Shown piece after piece: positions 7,016 to 13,422 of a stretch of DNA of 14,752 nucleotides; position 1 is the first letter of the stretch, and each line of letters opens with the position of its first letter. Below the pieces are notes generated by a model, which worked only from the letters and a program-made list of their open reading frames with translations, did not search any database and was not told the DNA's origin. Origin of the DNA: CAYVFC01 sp964450715 (GTDB taxonomy: Bacteria; Myxococcota_A; Polyangia; Polyangiales; JAFGIB01); contig CAYVFC010000178.1 of the NCBI GenBank assembly GCA_964450715.1, forward strand, positions 1 to 14,752, given 5' to 3'. Made by a program: the position numbers and the translations under genes.

Positions 7016-7903
7016 TCAACCCGTTCGGTGCTCCAGCAGTGATTTCATGGTGCTTCCGATGTCCGAGGGAGTCGGCGCTATCGCAACCCCGGCCGCCTGT
7101 AGCGCGGCGATCTTGTCCTCGGCCGTACCCTTCCCGCCGGAAATGATGGCCCCGGCGTGGCCCATGCGCTTGCCCGGCGGAGCGGTGCGACCGGCGATGA
7201 AAGCGGCCACGGGCTTGCTGAACCGCGCCTGGATGAACTCGGCGGCCCGCTCCTCGGCATTGCCGCCGATCTCGCCGATCATCACCACGCCTTCGGTCTC
7301 CTCGTCGTCCTCGAACATGCCGAGCACGTCGATGAAATCCAGGCCGTGGACCGGATCGCCGCCGATGCCCAGGCAGGTGCTCTGCCCCAACCCCAGTGCG
7401 GTGAGCTGCCCGACCGCTTCGTAGGTCAGGGTTCCGCTGCGAGAGACCACCCCTACCGCGCCCCTCCGGTGGATGTGGCCCGGCATGATCCCCACCTTGC
7501 AGGCGTTCGGCGTGATGACTCCCGGACAGTTGGGGCCGACCAGCCGCGTGGACGCTCTATCCGCCAGCGCCCGTCGCACCTGGACCATGTCGCCGGTCGG
7601 GATACCCTCCGTGATGGCGACCACCAGGCCCAGCCCCGCGTCGGCCGCCTCCAGGATGGCGTCCGCGGCAAAGGGCGGGGGCACGAAGATGCAGGAGGCG
7701 TTGGCCCCGGTCTGGCGTGCGGCTTCGGCCACCGTGTCGAAGATCGGCACCTTGTCCCGGAACTTCTGGCCGCTCTTGCCCGGGGTCACCCCGGCCACCA
7801 CCTGGGTGCCGTAGGCGATCATCTGCTCGGTATGGAAGGCTCCTGCGCTACCGGTGATACCCTGCACCAGGAGCCGGGTATTTTCGTCGATGAGGATGGC
7901 CAT
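7016..7903 (-). CDS. sucD: succinyl-CoA synthetase alpha subunit
   Basis: The protein has 295 residues, close to the family norm. SucD binds CoA and carries the phosphohistidine of the TCA-cycle enzyme that turns succinyl-CoA into succinate with formation of ATP or GTP. Visible are the CoA-binding N-terminal Rossmann fold with QGITGSAGAFHTEQM (14-28), GGVTPGKSG-like AGVTPGKSGQKF (37-48), VGPNCPGVI (122-130), GEIGGNAEE (210-218) and the active-site segment MGHAGAIISGGKGTAEDK (247-264) with His249. A triple proline (VPPPF, 74-78) is a likely EF-P-dependent stall site. The start ATG lies 2 nt past the sucC stop, with a GGGGGAG Shine-Dalgarno inside the end of sucC. Coupled expression of the two subunits is therefore expected. 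Confidence 0.98.
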   Translation of the reverse strand: MAILIDENTRLLVQGITGSAGAFHTEQMIAYGTQVVAGVTPGKSGQKFRDKVPIFDTVAEAARQTGANASCIFVPPPFAADAILEAADAGLGLVVAITEGIPTGDMVQVRRALADRASTRLVGPNCPGVITPNACKVGIMPGHIHRRGAVGVVSRSGTLTYEAVGQLTALGLGQSTCLGIGGDPVHGLDFIDVLGMFEDDEETEGVVMIGEIGGNAEERAAEFIQARFSKPVAAFIAGRTAPPGKRMGHAGAIISGGKGTAEDKIAALQAAGVAIAPTPSDIGSTMKSLLEHRTG

Positions 7904-7905
7904 GC

Positions 7906-9087
7906 TCAGCTGCTCCCCCGGGCCAGCTCCACCACCCGGCGGGCGGCCTCCTCCATGGTGGCCGCGGTGGTGATGGCCAGGCCCGAACCGGCGAGTAACT
8001 CCCGCCCGCGCTCGACGTTGGTTCCCTCCAGCCGCACCACCAGCGGCACCTCGAGCTTCATCTCCCGGGTCGCCGCGATCACCCCCTCGGCGATCACGTC
8101 GCATTTCATGATACCGCCGAAGATGTTGACCAGGATAGCCTTGACCGCGGGCGAGCGCAGGATGATACGGAACGCGGCGGTCACCGCCTCGCGGTCGGCG
8201 CCTCCGCCCACGTCCAGAAAGTTCGCCGGCTCCCCGCCGAAGTGCTTGATGATGTCCATGGTGGACATGGCCAGCCCGGCCCCGTTCACCAGGCAGCCGA
8301 TGTCCCCGTCCAGCTGGACGTAGCTGAGGCCGTGGCCCCTGGCCTCGGTCTCGGTCGGGTTCTCCTCGTTCAGGTCCCTGAGCTCCTCCCACTCCGGGTG
8401 CCGGAAGCTGGCGCTGGAATCCGTGCTCACCTTGGCGTCGAGCGCCATTACCGCGCCGTCCTCGGTCACCACCAGCGGGTTGATCTCGACCAGCGAGCAG
8501 TCCTGCTCGGTGTAGAGCTTGCCCAGCGCGGTGACCAGCGCGCAGAACTCCTTGTGGGTCTTGCCCCGCAATCCCATGCCGAAGGCCAGCTGTCGGGCCT
8601 GATAGGGCATCACGCCCAGCGCGGGGTCGATCTCGATCTTCAGGATCTTCTCGGGCGTGCGCGCGGCCACCACTTCTATCTCCACGCCGCCCTCGGTAGA
8701 AGCCATCACGGTCACGCGGCCCGCCTGCCGGTCGAGCACGGCGGCCAGGTAGATCTCCCGGTCGATATCCAGCCCCTCGGTTATGAACAGCCGCTTGACC
8801 TCGCGTCCGGCCGGGCCGGTTTGAGGAGTGACCAGAACCTTACCGAACAGCTCGTTCGCGGCCCTGAGCGCCGCTTTCGCTCCCTTGACCACCTTCACGC
8901 CGCCGGCCTTGCCGCGGCCGCCCGCGTGGATCTGCGCCTTGACCACCACCAGATCGCTACCGGTCTCGGCGATCAGCTGCTCGGCAGCGCGCCCGGCGCC
9001 CTGCGGGTCGAACAGCACGATCCCCCTCTGAACCGGAATGCCGTAACGCTGGAAGAGTTCCTTGGCTTGGTGCTCGTGGAGGTTCAC
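7906..9087 (-). CDS. sucC: succinyl-CoA synthetase beta subunit (ADP/GDP-forming)
   Basis: The protein has 393 residues, the normal length. The N-terminal ATP-grasp domain is clear: MNLHEHQAKELFQRYGIPV (1-19), VVKAQIHAGGRGKAGGVK (48-65), the metal-binding segment SLVEINPLVV (198-207) and ALDAKVSTD (215-223). The C-terminal domain has VNGAGLAMSTMD (267-278) and NIFGGIMKCDVIAEG (321-335). It provides the nucleotide site and pairs with SucD. Whether ADP or GDP is preferred cannot be read with confidence. The start is GTG at 9085-9087, fixed by the strongly conserved MNLHEHQAK; an AGG about 9-11 nt upstream is a modest Shine-Dalgarno. It is the first gene of sucC-sucD-ndk. Confidence 0.98.
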   Translation of the reverse strand: MNLHEHQAKELFQRYGIPVQRGIVLFDPQGAGRAAEQLIAETGSDLVVVKAQIHAGGRGKAGGVKVVKGAKAALRAANELFGKVLVTPQTGPAGREVKRLFITEGLDIDREIYLAAVLDRQAGRVTVMASTEGGVEIEVVAARTPEKILKIEIDPALGVMPYQARQLAFGMGLRGKTHKEFCALVTALGKLYTEQDCSLVEINPLVVTEDGAVMALDAKVSTDSSASFRHPEWEELRDLNEENPTETEARGHGLSYVQLDGDIGCLVNGAGLAMSTMDIIKHFGGEPANFLDVGGGADREAVTAAFRIILRSPAVKAILVNIFGGIMKCDVIAEGVIAATREMKLEVPLVVRLEGTNVERGRELLAGSGLAITTAATMEEAARRVVELARGSS

Positions 9088-9343
9088 GGCTGTTACCTAG
9101 CGGGATTCGCCCCCGGCCGCATCCCGCAACTGGCCGCTGTATACCACAAGCAGAAAAAGCATCCAGAATATCGTCTACAAGAAACCATTTTTTTTCGCCT
9201 CCCGTACCCCTATCGATCGGTCGCGCGCAGGCTATCCGAGCCGCCGCGGAAAATGGGGGGGGCAAATGTGCAGTATACGCCCTGCACGACGTTCCGCCTT
9301 TACGGCCGGCAACAGAAGCACCAGGGCGACCCTCGCCGAAGCT
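9088..9343 (-). promoter_or_regulatory. 256-bp gap upstream of sucC, probable operon promoter region
   Basis: The gap lies between the end of xerD and the start of sucC, so the sucC-sucD-ndk promoter is probably here. Two -10-like hexamers read on the minus strand: TATACT (9277-9272) and TATACA (9143-9138). Neither has a good -35 at 16-18 bp. There is a T-run on the plus strand at 9188-9195 and a G-run at 9255-9262. No terminator hairpin for xerD is evident. Confidence 0.3.
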
Positions 9344-10234
9344 CTACCCTCGCGGATGGTAACGCGAGTGCATGGAGCGCAGGTGCGCTCCGGACACGTG
9401 GGTATAGACCTGCGTGGTCGAGATATCGGCGTGCCCGAGCAGGGTCTGGACCACGCGCAGGTCAGCGCCGCCCTGCAAAAGATGCGTGGCAAAGGAGTGG
9501 CGCAACGCGTGGGGCGAGATCTCCTTGTCGATACCGGCGCCGCGCGCGTAGGCCTTGACTAGCTTCCAGAACCCCTGGCGGGTCATGCGCCTGCCGCGCG
9601 AGGTCACGAATACGGCCTTCTCTCCCGCGGCCGCCCAGCCCGGCCTGACCCGCTGCAGGTAGGCGGCGATGGACTCTTGCGCCAGCTCGCCCAGCGGGAC
9701 CAGCCGTCGCTTACCGCCCTTGCCGAAAGCCACCACCAGACCCTGATTCAGATCGAGATCCCCGAGCTCGAGCCGCACGAGTTCGGATACCCGCAGCCCG
9801 GCGGCGTACATCGCGTGCAACATGGCCGCGTCCCTCAACCCTCGCGGCTTGCCCCTGTCCGGCGCCTGAAGCAGCAGGATCACCTCTTCGCGACCGAGCA
9901 ACGACGGCAGCTTGTTTCGGACCCGCGGGGCGTCGATCAGCTCGGTAGGATCGCCGGTAATCAGCTGCTCGCCCACTAAGTACTTGAACAGCCCGCGCAG
10001 GCTCGAGAGCAGCCTGGCCTGCGATCGCGCCCGCAAACCTGAGCGCGAGGCCTCTACCAAGAAACCCGAGATCGCACCAGTATCGGCCGCGGCCAGCGAG
10101 CGGTTCGCCCGGCGGAGAAAGGCGCGAAAGCGGTTCAGGTCGGCTGCGTACGCCTCGACCGTCTTCAGGCTTAACCCGCGCTCGGCCTTGAGGTGGTCGA
10201 GGTAACCGTCGATCCAGTGGTCGTCCTGCTGCAT
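9344..10234 (-). CDS. xerD: tyrosine recombinase XerD
   Basis: This 296-residue site-specific recombinase would act with XerC at the chromosomal dif site to resolve chromosome dimers. The N-terminal SAM-like core-binding domain (residues ~5-90, GLSLKTVEAYAADLNRF) precedes the catalytic domain. The full active set is present: Arg148 (AAGLRVSE), Lys172 (FGKGGKRRLVPL), His242 and Arg245 (PHALRHSFATH), His268 (LLGHADISTTQ) and nucleophile Tyr277 (VYTHV). Length and catalytic spacing agree with E. coli XerD rather than with phage or integron integrases. The ATG at 10232-10234 has GGGGA about 6-10 nt upstream. XerC and a dif site are not seen in the window. It is a lone gene here, transcribed toward sucC. 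Confidence 0.93.
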   Translation of the reverse strand: MQQDDHWIDGYLDHLKAERGLSLKTVEAYAADLNRFRAFLRRANRSLAAADTGAISGFLVEASRSGLRARSQARLLSSLRGLFKYLVGEQLITGDPTELIDAPRVRNKLPSLLGREEVILLLQAPDRGKPRGLRDAAMLHAMYAAGLRVSELVRLELGDLDLNQGLVVAFGKGGKRRLVPLGELAQESIAAYLQRVRPGWAAAGEKAVFVTSRGRRMTRQGFWKLVKAYARGAGIDKEISPHALRHSFATHLLQGGADLRVVQTLLGHADISTTQVYTHVSGAHLRSMHSRYHPRG

Positions 10235-10293
10235 GACCGTTCCCCTTCGAGCTTACCGGCAGCGGAATCAAAGCCAAAAAAAGCCGCTGCGGG

Positions 10294-10299
10294 TATACT
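10294..10299 (+). promoter_or_regulatory. candidate -10 box for a leaderless 62-aa gene
   Basis: TATACT ends exactly 7 nt before the ATG at 10307, so the transcript would begin at the start codon. No Shine-Dalgarno site lies in that gap (TCCGGCC) and no clear -35 box is seen. The geometry is the same as at the divergent promoter near position 180. Confidence 0.35.
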
Positions 10300-10306
10300 T
10301 CCGGCC

Positions 10307-10495
10307 ATGAACGCGTTGAGCATAGACCTGACCGGAGCGTTGATAGCGCTGAGCACGGGCGTGGCGCTGGTCACGGCTTTTCGCCTCATCGAAACGCACG
10401 CGGCGGGCTCGGCGGCGAAGAAGACCAGGCGCCTGCTCGAGACGCGTAGTCGAGCTCGCGATGGGGGCGAGCAAGGTGCGGCCGACGAGGCGTGA
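10307..10495 (+). CDS. small single-pass membrane protein, 62 aa
   Basis: I do not recognise this protein. It has one predicted membrane helix at residues ~8-26 (LTGALIALSTGVALVTAF) followed by a charged, Arg/Lys-rich tail (KKTRRLLETRSRARD) that would lie in the cytosol by the positive-inside rule. The end is acidic and Ala-rich. Divergent from xerD with a 72-bp gap, it is overlapped at its 3' end by 35 nt of the next gene, so the two are probably co-transcribed. The absence of a Shine-Dalgarno site and a TATACT box 7 nt before the ATG point to a leaderless message. Confidence 0.55.
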   Translation: MNALSIDLTGALIALSTGVALVTAFRLIETHAAGSAAKKTRRLLETRSRARDGGEQGAADEA

Positions 10496-11150
10496 GCTCG
10501 GGCGGTCGTCGCCCGGCGGCCCGAACGCCTGCGGCCCCTCGACCCGCCGTACGGCGGCCGCAATCGCCCTGGTGGCCGCGGCCGCGGCTTGCGGGGGCGC
10601 CGAGATGCCGGACCGATCCAGCGCACCGCCACCCGCAAGAGCAGGGCCCGACACCGAGGGCGACCCGACCTTCTACACGCCATCGCCGATCGACGGCACC
10701 GCCTCGCGCGGCGACGAGGCGGTGTCGGTCTCCGGGGCGCAACGCCTGGCCAGACAGATCGCCGTACGGCTCGTCCTAGCCCTGGCCGGGGCTGATGGCG
10801 AAACGCTACAGGAGCTCTTCGCGAAGGTGCTGTACCGTGCCGGAAAGCAGCGCAACAAGTCGGCGCACCTGGCGATCGAGCGCTGCCTGAAGCACGCCGC
10901 CCAACTGGGCTGGCGCGCCCAGCTTCCGGTCGGCGAGCTGGTCGAATTGAAAACGATCGCGGCCAGACGGGTAGCGGACCTACCCGAGGAAGAGAGCCTC
11001 CCGCCGGGTCTGCGGCCCTCGGACCTGGCGGTCGATCTGCGACCGCCCGCCTCCGGAAAGCGCGAGGGATTCCCCTGCTTCCGGAACGCGTCCGGATCGA
11101 CCCGTATCTACCTGCGCCCAGGTCCACATCCCCGCATCGTGAGTTTCTGA
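10461..11150 (+). CDS. predicted lipoprotein of unknown function, 229 aa
   Basis: Unrecognised. Residues ~28-44 give a twin-arginine start, a hydrophobic Ala-rich run and a cysteine (STRRTAAAIALVAAAAAC, Cys44) typical of a lipoprotein signal, preceded by an unusually long N-region. Residues ~48-70 are a Pro/Ser-rich linker with a PPP motif, suiting a membrane-tethered exported domain. Residues ~90-185 look helical and resemble no domain known to me; the end is basic and aromatic (STRIYLRPGPHPR). The reading starts at ATG 10461 inside the previous gene. A GTG at 10476 has a better Shine-Dalgarno (GGGGG about 9 nt upstream) and gives a more ordinary N-region, so the true start may be there. It converges with the TPR gene, 7 nt away. 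Confidence 0.6.
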   Translation: MGASKVRPTRRELGRSSPGGPNACGPSTRRTAAAIALVAAAAACGGAEMPDRSSAPPPARAGPDTEGDPTFYTPSPIDGTASRGDEAVSVSGAQRLARQIAVRLVLALAGADGETLQELFAKVLYRAGKQRNKSAHLAIERCLKHAAQLGWRAQLPVGELVELKTIAARRVADLPEEESLPPGLRPSDLAVDLRPPASGKREGFPCFRNASGSTRIYLRPGPHPRIVSF

Positions 11151-11157
11151 CGGGGGA

Positions 11158-12039
11158 TTACTTCGAGCTGTGATCACGCCAGACCTTGCGATTGAGCTCG
11201 CCCAGCTTCTTCCTGACGTCCGGGACAAGGTAGTAGCGAGACCAGCGCCGCAGGATCAGGCGAAGCGCCTTGCGCGCCTCGTCCAGGTCGCCCAGATCCT
11301 CCGCGCACTGGCTCAGCAGCAGCGCCGCATCGGGCTGCAGATCCCGGTCGATCTCCTGGTCGATAACCTGCCGGGCCAGCACCGCGGCCTCGGCCGAACG
11401 GCCCAGGCGCCTGAGGGCACGACCCAGATTGTACTTAACGGCCGGGGTGTGGGACGCGTCCTCCTTGAGCTGGATCGATTCCTCGAACGAATGGGCCGAC
11501 TCGGCGTAGCGTCCGGTGGTGATCAGCTCCAACCCGTGCTGGTAGGCTGCGACCGACAGATCCAGCCGGAACCGGTCGACCGTATCCTTGAAGAACTCTG
11601 CCTCGGCCGGCGACAGCATCTCCTTGCCGATCTCGTCGTACTGTTCGACCGCTTGTTCCCGTTTCTTTCGCCGGATCAGGTCGTAGAAGGCCGCCGCTCT
11701 GCGCTCGGCCTGCTCTCGCTTTTCGGCCCTGCGGGTCTCCTCGGCCAGGTCGCGCCGCAACTCTTCGACCTCGCCCTCCAGGCTGGCCCGTTCGGACTTG
11801 ATCTCGTCTATGCGCACGTTTGACCAGAGCATCAGCCCCACGTAGGAGAGGGTAGCGAACAGCACGTACGCCACGCCGCTGTTCCAGTTGAAGCGGCGCT
11901 CGTAGTTGGCCTGACGCTTGGCGATGGACTTGATGTCCGCCGCCAGCGAGCTGGTCAGGTTGTTGGTCTTGATGATAAGGCCGCGCGAATCGATTATCTC
12001 GGTTTTGATCTCGCGCAGTTCGTCATCGGCTTCACGCAT
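11158..12039 (-). CDS. membrane-anchored coiled-coil and TPR protein, 293 aa
   Basis: The protein has no enzymatic motif. It shows an N-terminal ~50-residue cytosolic or coiled segment, one membrane helix at ~54-74 (SGVAYVLFATLSYVGLMLW), a charged coiled coil at ~77-135 (SERASLEGEVEELRRDLAEE) and then tetratricopeptide-like helical pairs: residues 161-194 (AAYQHGLELITTGRYAESAH), 198-229 (VKYNLGRALRRLGRSAEAA) and 235-269 (LLLSQCAEDLGDLDEARKAL). Such proteins usually act as scaffolds for envelope complexes. The partner is unknown. The start ATG has no Shine-Dalgarno site; a weak TACAGT lies about 14 nt upstream. An earlier or later start cannot be excluded, but the N-terminal helix reads well from here. 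Confidence 0.75.
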   Translation of the reverse strand: MREADDELREIKTEIIDSRGLIIKTNNLTSSLAADIKSIAKRQANYERRFNWNSGVAYVLFATLSYVGLMLWSNVRIDEIKSERASLEGEVEELRRDLAEETRRAEKREQAERRAAAFYDLIRRKKREQAVEQYDEIGKEMLSPAEAEFFKDTVDRFRLDLSVAAYQHGLELITTGRYAESAHSFEESIQLKEDASHTPAVKYNLGRALRRLGRSAEAAVLARQVIDQEIDRDLQPDAALLLSQCAEDLGDLDEARKALRLILRRWSRYYLVPDVRKKLGELNRKVWRDHSSK

Positions 12040-12120
12040 GGCGATGGGGCATACTGTAATGGTTCATCGCGCGGAAGGGAATTCGACGTCAATGGCGCCC
12101 CCGGGCCGCGCGCCCTTCCG

Positions 12121-12142
12121 GCTCGCCGGGAGCCGGGCGAGC
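12121..12142. repeat. 7-bp GC-rich inverted repeat upstream of the lipoprotein gene
   Basis: GCTCGCC (12121-12127) pairs with GGCGAGC (12136-12142) around an 8-nt loop. It lies between two divergent genes, just upstream of the predicted -35 box at 12153. There is no following T-run, so it is not a standard terminator. It may be a regulator site or chance. Confidence 0.3.
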
Positions 12143-12152
12143 AGCACTAGCC

Positions 12153-12181
12153 TTGACGGCCGATTTGGCCGGGCATACAAG
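12153..12181 (+). promoter_or_regulatory. sigma-70-like promoter with an internal inverted repeat
   Basis: TTGACG (12153-12158) and TACAAG (12176-12181) are spaced 17 bp apart, with 5/6 and 4/6 matches to consensus. The predicted start is near 12188, leaving a leader of about 27 nt that contains the GGAGG at 12201-12205. The inverted repeat CGGCC-GATTT-GGCCG (12157-12171) overlaps the -35 end and fills most of the spacer, a position where a repressor would block polymerase. The operator reading is inference. Confidence 0.45.
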
Positions 12182-12214
12182 CGCCTTCTACTGAAGAGAC
12201 GGAGGCCTGCGCGG

Positions 12215-12637
12215 ATGTACCGGATCGAAGCGCTCACCCTGACGCTAGTCGCATTGCTAGCACTGCTGCCGGTGGGATGCGGCGGCTCGCCCGACTACCT
12301 GCTCATCGGCACCGCTCGCGCGCCAAGCGCCGACGGCATGGTGCAGGTGGACGACATCGACGGAGCCGGCGGGCTGGTCACCGTCCACATGGAACGGCTG
12401 CCCCCGCCCCGCCATCTGGGCGAGGGCAATACCGCCTACCTGGTGTGGTTCGAGGACAGGGACGGCGAGACGATCAAGGCGGGCGAGCTTGACTACAGGG
12501 TGGAGACCCGGACGGGCGACCTGATGAAGCCCTGCCCTTTCAGCGTGTTCAAGCTCAAGATCACGGCCGAGAGCAAACCCGACGCGAAACGGCCCAGCGA
12601 CTTCGTGGTCGCCGAGCAGACCATCTCCTTCGAGTGA
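12215..12637 (+). CDS. predicted lipoprotein of unknown function, 140 aa
   Basis: The N-terminus has a signal of the form MYRIEALTLTLVALLALL ending in PVGC with Cys22, followed by two glycines, so the protein should be lipidated and exported. The mature domain is about 118 residues with alternating strands: LLIGTARAPSADGMVQVDDI, LVTVHMERLPPPRHLGEGNT, AYLVWFEDRDGE and FSVFKLKITAES. It reads as a compact all-beta fold. I recall similar small lipoproteins in myxobacterial genomes but know no function. A PPP motif lies at ~60-62. The ATG at 12215 is well supported: GGAGG ends 9 nt before it and a sigma-70-like promoter lies upstream. The frame is open further upstream, but that part has no coding character. 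Confidence 0.8.
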   Translation: MYRIEALTLTLVALLALLPVGCGGSPDYLLIGTARAPSADGMVQVDDIDGAGGLVTVHMERLPPPRHLGEGNTAYLVWFEDRDGETIKAGELDYRVETRTGDLMKPCPFSVFKLKITAESKPDAKRPSDFVVAEQTISFE

Positions 12638-12651
12638 GCACCCCGTCAGGC

Positions 12652-12804
12652 ACCGGTCAGAATAAAACTCGTGCGTCTTTCGGGCGGGACGGCACCATCT
12701 GCTGCGTTGCTACTCCTCGAAATATCCCCGATATTCCTCGTCGTCGCGCCTTGCATACGGTGCCGTCGCACTCCAAAATCCGCACGAGTTTTATTCTGAC
12801 CGGT
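12652..12804. repeat. 153-bp nested inverted-repeat element (MITE-like)
   Basis: The element is bounded by perfect 24-bp inverted repeats at 12652-12675 and 12781-12804, which begin with the palindrome ACCGGT and continue CAGAATAAAACTCGTGCG. Inside lies a second pair, GACGGCACC (12688-12696) and GGTGCCGTC (12759-12767), and a central pair AATATC-CCC-GATATT (12721-12735). The whole could fold into one long imperfect hairpin. It encodes nothing and lies 14 nt after the lipoprotein stop and 25 nt before efp. Size, ends and location suit a non-autonomous mobile element. ACCGGT at both ends could be part of the repeat or a duplicated target site; because it is a palindrome the sequence cannot tell. 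Confidence 0.75.
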
Positions 12805-12829
12805 ACCTTAACTACCCGGGAAAAGCCCC

Positions 12830-13399
12830 ATGTACGAAACATCGGATATCCGCAAAGGACTCAAGATTCTCATCGACGGCAACCCCTTCAGCGTCGTGGA
12901 CTTTCAGTTCGTCAAGCCTGGCAAGGGCCAGGCCTTCACCAGGACCAAGCTCAAGAACATGGTCACCGGAGCGGTCATCGAGCGCACCTACAAATCGGGT
13001 GAAAAGCTGGAGCCGGCCAGCCTGGAGGAGCGGCAGATGCAGTACTTGTACGAGGAAGGCGGCATGTACGTCTTCATGGACACGAGCACCTATGACCAGG
13101 TGCACCTGACCGAGGACCAGATGGGGGAGAACAAGTTCTACATAAAGGACGGCACCGAAGTGAGCATACTGCTGTTCGACCAAAGACCCATCGGTATCAC
13201 CCCACCGAACTTCGTGGACCTCGAGGTCACCGCCGCCGAGCCCGGCTTCAAGGGAGATACGTCCGGAGGCGGCACCAAGCCCGCCACCATGGAGACCGGG
13301 CTGGAGGTCAACGTGCCGCTCTTCGTGGAGCAGGGAGAGATCATCCGTATCGACACCCGGACCGGGGCCTACTCTGAGCGCGTGAAGAAGTCGGGGTAA
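12830..13399 (+). CDS. efp: translation elongation factor P
   Basis: The protein has 189 residues, the normal length. EF-P binds ribosomes stalled at consecutive prolines and promotes peptide bond formation. The KOW-like N-terminal domain (1-65) carries the tip loop VKPGKGQAFTRTK (28-40), in which Lys32 corresponds to the modified Lys34 of E. coli. The OB domain (66-128) has YLYEEGGMYVFMD (72-84), and the C-terminal OB domain has the signature region around PATMETGLEVNVPLFVEQGE (150-169). The loop type (PGKGQAF) is that of the beta-lysylated class, fitting the epmA gene 23 nt downstream. The ATG is fixed by the conserved start; only a weak GGGA precedes it. The 153-bp nested repeat sits directly upstream and may influence transcription of both genes. 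Confidence 0.97.
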   Translation: MYETSDIRKGLKILIDGNPFSVVDFQFVKPGKGQAFTRTKLKNMVTGAVIERTYKSGEKLEPASLEERQMQYLYEEGGMYVFMDTSTYDQVHLTEDQMGENKFYIKDGTEVSILLFDQRPIGITPPNFVDLEVTAAEPGFKGDTSGGGTKPATMETGLEVNVPLFVEQGEIIRIDTRTGAYSERVKKSG

Positions 13400-13422
13400 T
13401 CCGTTCGGGACGCGATCGGGGC

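Noticed and set aside
7157..8323. Plus-strand 388-aa frame
   Set aside because: Antisense to sucD and sucC, which are unmistakable; His/Gly/Ala-rich shadow.
9344..10234. XerD as part of an integrative element or integron
   Set aside because: Length and catalytic spacing match housekeeping XerD, and there are no cassettes, attachment repeats, tRNA target or phage genes around it.
12652..12804. The nested palindrome as a Rho-independent terminator of the lipoprotein gene
   Set aside because: No T-run follows the right arm, and the structure is far longer than a terminator; a repeat element explains it better.
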